A stretch of DNA of 64,000 nucleotides from Verrucomicrobiales bacterium (GTDB taxonomy: Bacteria > Verrucomicrobiota > Verrucomicrobiia > Limisphaerales > J093): the NCBI GenBank assembly GCA_024233215.1, contig JACKPW010000007.1, positions 186,001 to 250,000 on the forward strand, written 5' to 3'. Under the pieces are notes generated by a model. The model saw only the letters and a program-made list of their open reading frames with translations. It did no database searches and was not told the DNA's origin. The first letter of the stretch is position 1. Every line of letters starts with the position of its first letter. Below are positions 44,593 to 51,445 of the stretch, piece after piece. The translations under genes and the position numbers were made by a program.

Positions 44593-45724
44593 CCGCCCGG
44601 GCATGGGCCGTCGGCACGGTGGGCCAGAGCCTCAACGAGACTGCCCCGACCGCAGGGCCGACAAACGCCCCCAGTCCGATGGCCGCCTCATGGATGCCTC
44701 CGTGCGTGCCCTGGCTGTCCTCACCCACATCCATCGAATAGTAAAGCGACGAGAAATAGAGCAGTCCCAGCGCCCCGCCGAACACGACCTGCGCCGCCAG
44801 CAGCAACCACAGCTCCCGGCCCAGCAAGATGGCCGCGTACGACAGCACCAACGCCGCCATCGCCCCAACAAGCCAACGAAACCGGTAATGCCAGCCCCGC
44901 CAAAGCCAGAATAGAACGAACGCTCCCATGCGCGCGAAATACCAAACCGAACAGAAGACGCCCGCCAGGGTGGCTGACAACTCAAAGCGCTCGGCAATCC
45001 GCGGGATCACCGGCAACACAGCGCTGATGGCCACGAAGCCGAATGGGTTGCCCAGCCAGGCGAGCTTCAGGAACAACTCCGGTGGCACCGGCGCCTTCCG
45101 CCGTTCGTCGCGCCGACGCCGCCGTTCCTCCTGCTCGGCCGGCGTCACGGCTGGAGGAGGCGGCTGCGCGGCGGCACGACGTTCCAGCAAGACCGCGGCA
45201 ATCCACTGGGTCGCATTGATCAAGGCCGGGACCACGAAGACACTCCGCATCCCCAGGTGCTCCATCATCGCGCCGCCCAACAGCGTTCCCACACTCGCGC
45301 CCGCCGACCAGACCACGCTGTAGATCCCCAGCAACCGCGGCAAACGACCGACCGGTTCTCCCGAACTGACGACATACTCGAACGCCGGCCAGGTCAGGCT
45401 GATGCCGGCAGTCCACACCACCAACACCAGGACGTGAACCGCGGCATGATCCGCCAAGGCACCCAGGCCCAGCGTGACCGCCATGATCGCATACCCCGGC
45501 TTCAACGCCGCAAACGCGCCGCGCCGTTGCGCCAGCCGCCCGGCCAGGAACGAGCCGGCGGCATACAGCAGTCCGTTCAGCGCGCCGAGGGCGAGGTTCC
45601 CGCGGTTGCCGAAGCCGAACTCCGCCCGCATGAAAAAGAACAGGTAGTTGAAGTACAGCACCAACCCCAGGGAGTTCACTCCCGTCAGGACGAAGATGCC
45701 GCGTTTGACCCGGGGGGAATACAT
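44483..45724 (-). CDS. Major facilitator superfamily transporter
   Basis: 413 residues from ATG 45724 (MYSPRVKRGIFV); the frame upstream lacks membrane character. About 12 hydrophobic segments in two groups are split by a charged cytoplasmic loop (EEERRRRRDERRKAPVPPELF-like) in the middle, as in MFS proteins. The family subgroup and substrate are not recognised. The last 110 bp overlap the 3' end of the AsmA-like gene on the other strand; this part encodes only the hydrophilic basic tail (RVRHRRRRKGEDSSG). Upstream is a repeat-rich gap. Confidence 0.88.
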   Translation of the reverse strand: MYSPRVKRGIFVLTGVNSLGLVLYFNYLFFFMRAEFGFGNRGNLALGALNGLLYAAGSFLAGRLAQRRGAFAALKPGYAIMAVTLGLGALADHAAVHVLVLVVWTAGISLTWPAFEYVVSSGEPVGRLPRLLGIYSVVWSAGASVGTLLGGAMMEHLGMRSVFVVPALINATQWIAAVLLERRAAAQPPPPAVTPAEQEERRRRRDERRKAPVPPELFLKLAWLGNPFGFVAISAVLPVIPRIAERFELSATLAGVFCSVWYFARMGAFVLFWLWRGWHYRFRWLVGAMAALVLSYAAILLGRELWLLLAAQVVFGGALGLLYFSSLYYSMDVGEDSQGTHGGIHEAAIGLGAFVGPAVGAVSLRLWPTVPTAHARAVTVMLLLGLAAMVWIRVRHRRRRKGEDSSGPAGKGS

Positions 45725-45991
45725 GCAGGGAATGGGGGAACTGCGCGGGAAGCGACCGCCGCCGGCCTCAGGACGACTCCGTGACCGCCCCGGCGACGGC
45801 AGGCTCAACGACCGACCGCCTGCGATGCCACTTCGTCGTCTCGCGTGAACCGGTGTTCTCCTGCAAGTGCCCCATGCGCGGCGCACTCTGGCAGGCGCCC
45901 TCATCCCCGTCAAACCGGTGGTGCCAACACCATGCGGATTTGCCCGGCCTCAATCGGGGGGTCCGCCAGGCCTGAAGCCGGGTCGTCCAGC

Positions 45992-46030
45992 CGAAAGCGG
46001 CGATTGCGATCGCGCGCACTCCACGACGCT
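45992..46030 (+). repeat. Hairpin repeat R2b, copy 3
   Basis: Reads CGAAAGCGGCGATTGCGATC then GCGCGCACTCCACGACGC. It faces the inverted R2 copy 20 bp away. Confidence 0.65.
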
Positions 46031-46050
46031 TCGCGAGGGTCGCCCGTTCT

Positions 46051-46099
46051 CCGCCAGGTCGTGGAGTGCGGTGAAAAGCGCCAGCCTTCACCGCTTTCG
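46051..46099 (-). repeat. Dispersed hairpin repeat R2, copy 4 (inverted)
   Basis: Minus-strand reading: AAAGCGGTGAAGGCTGG, CGCTTTTCACCGCACTCC, then ACGACCTGGCGGAG; the same order as the three plus-strand copies. Confidence 0.75.
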
Positions 46100-46294
46100 C
46101 CCCGGCGTGAGAAGTGAATCCATATACCGTGACAGGGTCATCGTTGATGGAGGATCCGATCCGCCCTCCCCGCTTGACGGCGTTGACCCGATCCTGCTCA
46201 TCGGTCAGACGACAGCCGCTGTGGGGGCCGGCACTTGGGCGGCCAACCGTTGCAGCACTCCGCGGCGCTGCTTCAGCATTTCCTTGAATCCGGC

Positions 46295-47494
46295 TCAGGG
46301 TTGGTAGGCCTCCGAACGCTTCGATACCAGCCGGTTTTCGAGGAAGATGTGGCGACTGCCCTGCCACGGCTTGAAACAGATGTCGACATCCCCGTCGCCA
46401 TCCACATCCGCCGCCTTCGCCTCGTGACACCGTTCGCCGGTCAGGACGTTGTGGCGCTTCCACAGACCTCCCCTGCCGTCGGCGTTCTCCCAGATGTAGC
46501 AACAGTGAAGGGCCTTGCTCAGCGGCCCCCCCCCGGAGAAGACGTCCGGATCGCCGTCATTGTCAAAGTCCGCCACCGCCAACGAATGAAAGTCCTGCCC
46601 GGTGCTTTCCGGCGAAATCAGGTGGGGCTGCCACGTGGCGCCCCGATCCCGGTTCTCAAACCACAGCACCCGGCAATCCTCAAAGTCCGCCTCCGCCTCG
46701 ATCACGTCGAGATCGCCGTCCCGGTCCAGATCGATCACCCACGATTTCAGGCAAAGGCCGAACTGCCCGATCCGGCTGCCGCCCGGCGGAATCAACACAG
46801 GGTGGCCCCGCCACTGTTTGCCGTCACCGGAAGCGTTCTCGAACCAGGCATCGCCGCGCACGATGTCCAGGTCACCATCGCCGTCCAGGTCACCGAAACC
46901 CGCCGGATCCACCCCCCCGTGAATGCCCTCGCCCACGACGTATTCCGCCCACGCCTTCTCCGGGTTCTCCGGGATCGCATACCAGACCAGCCGGGGATTC
47001 GCCTGGTCGTTGCTGCAGGCGATCACGTCCAGCCGGCCGTCGCCGTTGACATCCGCCACCACATCGTCGTGACAGCTGATCGTGCCGACCGGAAAGCACT
47101 TGAAGGACTTCTTGAGCGGCTTGCGCGGGTTCCGATACCACGCCGTGCCGGCGATTACGTCCAACCAGCCATCGCCGTTGATGTCGAGGACCGCCCCGCC
47201 GACGTCGGTCTTCGCCCCCTTCCCGAGTTCGTGCCGCACCCAGTCATCCGCTCCGCGAAACTCAAACCAGACCATCTCCCCGCGCTGCCCGACCACCCAG
47301 TCGGGATCGCCGTCCTGATCGATGTCGGCGAGCGCGGTCTGCCCGGTGCTGTTGCCCCAGAGCCCCATCACGTGCGGTTCGAATGCGGGGAAACCGGCGG
47401 CGTACGCCGGGACCGCGAGAATGAAAGCCAGACCGGCAAGTGCCCGGTGGCCGCCCGCGGCCGAGGCGTTGCGGGAGAATCGGCGAACGTTCAT
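46295..47494 (-). CDS. Secreted FG-GAP/VCBS repeat protein
   Basis: 399 residues, signal peptide about 1-33. Seven or so repeats carry the calcium-loop pattern D.D.DGD.D (DIDQDGDPDWVVG, DINGDGWLDVIAG, DVNGDGRLDVIAC, DLDGDGDLDIVRG, DLDRDGDLDVIEA, DFDNDGDPDVFSG, DVDGDGDVDICFK), spaced as integrin-like propeller blades. Such proteins are common secreted or surface factors of Verrucomicrobiota and Planctomycetota and bind calcium. No catalytic part is present. Its position behind repeats and ahead of a possible gene remnant gives no further clue. Confidence 0.92.
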   Translation of the reverse strand: MNVRRFSRNASAAGGHRALAGLAFILAVPAYAAGFPAFEPHVMGLWGNSTGQTALADIDQDGDPDWVVGQRGEMVWFEFRGADDWVRHELGKGAKTDVGGAVLDINGDGWLDVIAGTAWYRNPRKPLKKSFKCFPVGTISCHDDVVADVNGDGRLDVIACSNDQANPRLVWYAIPENPEKAWAEYVVGEGIHGGVDPAGFGDLDGDGDLDIVRGDAWFENASGDGKQWRGHPVLIPPGGSRIGQFGLCLKSWVIDLDRDGDLDVIEAEADFEDCRVLWFENRDRGATWQPHLISPESTGQDFHSLAVADFDNDGDPDVFSGGGPLSKALHCCYIWENADGRGGLWKRHNVLTGERCHEAKAADVDGDGDVDICFKPWQGSRHIFLENRLVSKRSEAYQP

Positions 47495-47609
47495 GGGAGA
47501 TCAGTGTAGAAAGCGCACCCCGAGAAGAAAGCGGAATTGCGGCATAGAACGCGTCGACAAACCTCTCGCCCACCCCTGGATTCGCACCAACCGCACCCAT
47601 GAGGTAGTC

Positions 47610-47882
47610 TTGCCCGACGTGCCTGGAAACGAGACCAAGCCACCCACCCTCGACGTCGAGGTGGACACCAGCCGCGAAGGCGCCCGTCGCGCGAAAGCGG
47701 CGAGGCCGCTGAAGGGTCCCCCCGTCCACCCGCTCTCGGCTGCGGTGTTGCTGGCGGTGGACAATCTCTGGAACCTGACCGACTGGGCCGTGGCAACGTG
47801 GCTCGTCACCATCCCTGCCAGCTTCATCGGTCGCTACGACATCGTCCCGGCTTTGGCTTGTCGGCGGCCGGGCGGTTGTTAA
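47610..47882 (+). pseudogene. Possible truncated membrane-protein remnant
   Basis: An open frame of about 90 codons from a TTG (or GTG 47619) with a GAGGT motif just upstream. The N-terminal half is polar (Lys/Arg/Glu), followed by a hydrophobic, Trp-rich segment (PLSAAVLLAVDNLWNLTDW, then VATWLVTIPASFI) that looks like real membrane protein. After SFI the sequence changes to a short unrelated tail and stop, just before the M2 peptidase gene. It could be the 5' part of a gene cut off by rearrangement, or a genuine small membrane protein. Low confidence. Confidence 0.35.
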
Positions 47883-47892
47883 CGTCGGCCGC

Positions 47893-49689
47893 ATGGACAA
47901 GCACACTTGGCTCCGCAGCGGAACACCCGTTCTGATCGCCGCCTTCCTCGCGCTCGGTTCCCAAGTCTCGGCCGGTGACCTGCAGGATCGCGCGGACCGC
48001 TTCCTCAGCCTCGTCAACGCGGCCTACCAGGCCCTGACCACGGTCGAGTCCGAAGCGCAGTGGGCTGCCGTCACCGACGTCAAACCGGAGCATGACGCCG
48101 CCGCGGAAACCGCCGCGAAGGCCTCCGCCGCCTTCAACGGCAATCCTGCCCTCATCCGCGAGGCACGGGATCTGCTCGCCCACCGGGACGCGCTGACCCC
48201 ACTCGCCGTCCGCCAGCTCGAGCGGGTGCTCCTGAACGCCGCCGAGGCGCCCATGACGAATCCCAACCTCGTGGCGCGACGCATCGCTGCGGAGGTCCGG
48301 CAGGCCTCCGCGATGAACAGTTTCGAGTTCCGGCTCAACGGGAAGCTCATCACACCGAACGAAATCGACAACCGGCTCCAGGAGAGCCGCGACCTCGCGG
48401 AGCGCCGATCCGTCTGGGAGGCTTCGAAACAATCCGGGCCGGCGTTGAAGCCGGGGTTGGTGGAACTCCAACCGCTGCGCAACGGCGTCGCCCGCGAACT
48501 CGGTCATCCCGACTACTTCGCCCTGCAGGCCGCGAAGTTCGACATGACCACGGACGAAGTGCTGGCGTTGATGGACGATTTCATGCGCGAACTCCGCCCG
48601 TTGTACCTCCAGCTTCACACTTGGACGAAATACGAACTGGCGAAACGCTACGGCCAGCCGGTGCCCGGCCGCATCCCGGCCCATTGGATCAACAACCGCT
48701 GGGCCCAGGAATGGACCGGCCTGGTGGAAGCCGCCAACCTCGACGACCAACTCAAGGCACACAACGCCGAATGGGTGGTGAAGACCGCCGAGCAGTTCTT
48801 CCTCAGCATGGGATTCAAACCGCTGCCGGACACGTTCTGGACCCGTTCCGACCTGTATCCGGTTCCCCCCGGCGACCCGCGGAAGAAGAACACCCACGGC
48901 TCCTGCTGGCACGTGGACCTGAAGGACGACATCCGGTCATTGATGAGTGTCGAGGCCAACACGCAGTGGTTCTTCACCACGCACCACGAACTGGGCCACG
49001 CCTTCTACGACCAGACCTACACCCGTCCCGAGGTCCCCTACCTGCTGCGCACCGGAGCGAATCCCGCCTTTCACGAGGGTATGGCGATGATGGGTGAAAT
49101 CGCCTCCGGTTCGGAAAGTTATCTCAAAGAGCTCGGGGTGCTGCCACCGGACGCGAAACCCGACCCCATCGCATTCCTGCTCAACGACGCCCTTGCCAGC
49201 TCCGTGCCCTTCATCTTCTGGGCCTCGGGTGTCATGGCTCACTGGGAGGCGGACATCTACGCGAAGAGCCTGCCGCCGGAGGAATGGAATGCCCGCTGGT
49301 GGCAGTACAAGCGGGAGTTCCAGGGCGTGGAACCGCCGGCACCGCGCGGGGAGGAATTCTGCGATGCGGCGACGAAGACGCACATCAACGACGTGCCGTG
49401 TTACTACTTCTCCTACGCGATTGCGACCGTCCTGAAGTTCCAGTTGCACGATCACATTGCCCGGAAGGTCCTGCACCAACCGCCACACAACTGCAACTAT
49501 GCCAACCACCCCGAGGCCGGCGAGTTCCTGCGCTCGATCGAGCAGTACGGCGCCACGCGGGACTGGCGGGAACTGTTGCGCGAAGCCACCGGTGAAGATC
49601 TCTCCACGCGCGCGATGGTGGACTATTTCAAGCCGTTGATGGCCTGGCTGGAACAGGAAAACGCCGGCCGCAAGATCGGCTGGGAATAG
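47893..49689 (+). CDS. M2-family (ACE-like) zinc metallopeptidase
   Basis: 598 residues with a signal peptide (about 1-27). The zinc motif HELGH is at about residues 364-368 (THHELGHAFYDQTY), with the third ligand Glu at about 393 (NPAFHEGMAMM). Surrounding segments (THGSCWHVDLKDDIRSLM, EFLRSIEQYGATRDWRELL) match peptidyl-dipeptidase A of the M2 family. It should release dipeptides from peptide C-termini outside the cytoplasm. Length is typical for bacterial one-domain members. A linear amide hydrolase gene follows closely on the same strand. Confidence 0.95.
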   Translation: MDKHTWLRSGTPVLIAAFLALGSQVSAGDLQDRADRFLSLVNAAYQALTTVESEAQWAAVTDVKPEHDAAAETAAKASAAFNGNPALIREARDLLAHRDALTPLAVRQLERVLLNAAEAPMTNPNLVARRIAAEVRQASAMNSFEFRLNGKLITPNEIDNRLQESRDLAERRSVWEASKQSGPALKPGLVELQPLRNGVARELGHPDYFALQAAKFDMTTDEVLALMDDFMRELRPLYLQLHTWTKYELAKRYGQPVPGRIPAHWINNRWAQEWTGLVEAANLDDQLKAHNAEWVVKTAEQFFLSMGFKPLPDTFWTRSDLYPVPPGDPRKKNTHGSCWHVDLKDDIRSLMSVEANTQWFFTTHHELGHAFYDQTYTRPEVPYLLRTGANPAFHEGMAMMGEIASGSESYLKELGVLPPDAKPDPIAFLLNDALASSVPFIFWASGVMAHWEADIYAKSLPPEEWNARWWQYKREFQGVEPPAPRGEEFCDAATKTHINDVPCYYFSYAIATVLKFQLHDHIARKVLHQPPHNCNYANHPEAGEFLRSIEQYGATRDWRELLREATGEDLSTRAMVDYFKPLMAWLEQENAGRKIGWE

Positions 49690-49745
49690 AAGTGTCAGAC
49701 TCGTCCGACCGGCCCTACCGCTTCCCTCATGAACAAAAACCGCTC

Positions 49746-50849
49746 ATGAAGACCAAGACCTCGATCCTGCTCGGAATGCTGGCGGCAGCCGGCCTCTTCG
49801 TGGACACCGCCCGGCCCTGCACCTCACTGGTGCTTGAGACCAAAGATGACCTCTGCTTCGCCCGGAACCTCGACTGGTTCTGGGAGGATGGACTCGTCAT
49901 CGTCAACCAGCGCAACCTGAAGAAGCGCGCCCTGCTCATCGCGGGCGGCAAGCCGGCCGAGTGGACCTCGCAATACGGCAGTGTCACGTTCAACCAGATG
50001 GGTCAGGAACTCCCGTTCGGCGGCATGAACGAGGCCGGTCTGGTCGTTGAGAACATGATGCTGTACGAAACCCGCTACCCCGAGCGCGACGAACGGCCCG
50101 AGGTGAACATGGTGCAGTGGATCCAGTACCAGCTCGACACCTGCGCCACCGTCGACGAGGTGCTCGCCACCGACCGGACCATCCGGATGGAGCCTCCCGT
50201 GTTTCCCGCCCGCATTCACTACCTCATCTGCGACCGGACCGGCGCCTCGGCGACGATTGAGTTCCTGGGTGGCCGGATGGTGGTGCATCACGGAGGAGAT
50301 CTGCCCAACCGGATCCTGAGCAACAGCACTTACGAGGCCTCGACGGCGTTCCTCCAGCGATGGCAAACGTCGGGAGAGAAGCCCGCGGAAGTGCAGGGCA
50401 CCGGTTCCCTGGAGCGGTTTGCCCGGGCGGCGCAGCTCGCGGAGGATTTTGGAAAGACCGGAAACGACACACCGGTGGACCGGGCCTTTGCCGCGTTGGA
50501 AAACGTGCACCAACCCAGGCTGACGGTCTGGAGCATCGTCTATGAACCGCAGGTACAACGCATCCACTACCGGACCCGCAGCCGGCCGGAAACCAAGGTG
50601 ATTGAGTTCAAGCAACTGGACTTCGCTTGCGGCCAGGATCCGCAGTACGCGGACCTGGGATGGGAGGTTGCAGCCGGGACCCCGCCGACGTTCCAGCGTC
50701 TGACCCCGGAGAAGCACCGGGCGTACCTGGAGCAGTTCTTCGCGCGGGAATCGGTGATCGGGCAGTTCGGGGATCTGCGACCCATGCTCCCGCTGGTACT
50801 GGGGACGGCCAGGTCGATGGAGTGCGACGGCAAGCCGGCGAGACCGTGA
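49746..50849 (+). CDS. Linear amide C-N hydrolase (choloylglycine hydrolase-like, Ntn)
   Basis: 367 residues from ATG 49746; a GTG at 49692 would add 18 polar residues before the signal. The signal ends before Cys25 (TARPC/TSLVLE), which would become the N-terminal nucleophile after processing, as in Ntn hydrolases of the Pfam CBAH family. Other family patterns are FARNLDWFW (Asp near the active site), FNQMGQELPFGGMNEAGLVVENM and SNSTYEAS. The natural substrate (bile-salt-like, acyl-homoserine-lactone-like or peptide amide) cannot be inferred. It sits downstream of the M2 peptidase gene and overlaps the next gene by 4 bp (GTGA). Confidence 0.87.
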   Translation: MKTKTSILLGMLAAAGLFVDTARPCTSLVLETKDDLCFARNLDWFWEDGLVIVNQRNLKKRALLIAGGKPAEWTSQYGSVTFNQMGQELPFGGMNEAGLVVENMMLYETRYPERDERPEVNMVQWIQYQLDTCATVDEVLATDRTIRMEPPVFPARIHYLICDRTGASATIEFLGGRMVVHHGGDLPNRILSNSTYEASTAFLQRWQTSGEKPAEVQGTGSLERFARAAQLAEDFGKTGNDTPVDRAFAALENVHQPRLTVWSIVYEPQVQRIHYRTRSRPETKVIEFKQLDFACGQDPQYADLGWEVAAGTPPTFQRLTPEKHRAYLEQFFARESVIGQFGDLRPMLPLVLGTARSMECDGKPARP

Positions 50850-51325
50850 CGACGACGACGACGGCATCCCCTCCGTTTTGGCCGCGTGCCCTGGGCGTGT
50901 TCCTGGTCACGCTGGCGCTTTACGTCGCAGGCTTCCTGACCGTGCAGCATCTGCGGGCGCGCAAGGGGCCGTGGGAGATCCGCTTTGCATCGGACACAAA
51001 CGGGGTTCCCTCGATCACGGTCGGTCAATCGCACCTGGGCATTCGCGGGGTGCAACTCACCTTCAGCGGTACCAACCTGCCGTCAGCGGGCGACCCCGTT
51101 GTACTCCGCTTCGATGATCCCGCGATGGAGAGCCAACTGCCCTTCGGTCGGGTGCTCTTTCTGGACAGCACCTTCCTGCCGGGCACGGTCACGCTGGAGT
51201 TGTTCGGCAACGAGATTGAACTCCTTCCCCGCGTGTTGATCCTCAACAAGCAGGAGCATCCGTGGAAGTCGGGCGAGAAAGTGCCGCTCACCGTGCGGCA
51301 AGCTGCCACCGTGAACGGCGAATAG
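50846..51325 (+). CDS. Small membrane-anchored protein of unknown function
   Basis: 159 residues from GTG 50846, which overlaps the stop of the amide hydrolase gene. A Thr-rich N-terminus precedes one transmembrane segment (about 15-32). The rest is a beta-rich outer part (GIRGVQLTFSGTNLPSAGDPVVLRFDD, GTVTLELFGNEIELLPRVLILN). It does not match a recognised family. The overlap suggests co-expression with the hydrolase, perhaps as a membrane partner. Confidence in the gene is good; the role is unknown. Confidence 0.65.
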   Translation: MTTTTTASPPFWPRALGVFLVTLALYVAGFLTVQHLRARKGPWEIRFASDTNGVPSITVGQSHLGIRGVQLTFSGTNLPSAGDPVVLRFDDPAMESQLPFGRVLFLDSTFLPGTVTLELFGNEIELLPRVLILNKQEHPWKSGEKVPLTVRQAATVNGE

Positions 51326-51410
51326 CCGGACGCGGACGAATCCTCCACGAGGGAGAGGTCCGGCTCGACCGGATTCGTCGCGCATACGGGCAAAGCAAGC
51401 CGAAGCCTCC

Positions 51411-51445
51411 CCCATTCCCTGTTCGCCATTCCCCATTCCCTATTC
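51411..51445. repeat. Heptamer tandem repeat, locus 3
   Basis: Five 7-mers (CCCATTC, CCTGTTC, GCCATTC, CCCATTC, CCTATTC). The last unit supplies the TAG stop and part of the final codon of the large LamG/propeller gene on the minus strand. Confidence 0.7.

Larger units (their letters stand above)
45725..46294. other. 570-bp intergenic region with an R2/R2b palindrome
   Basis: Contains R2b (45992-46030) and an inverted R2 copy (46051-46099), which together form a palindrome of about 108 bp, and flanking GC-rich DNA without gene signs. It should contain the promoter of the MFS gene on its left side. No tRNA or other RNA gene was recognised. Confidence 0.55.

Noticed and set aside
49692..49745. 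GTG start for the amide hydrolase 54 bp before the chosen ATG
   Set aside because: It would place 18 polar residues before the signal peptide; the ATG gives a normal signal and an N-terminal Cys25.
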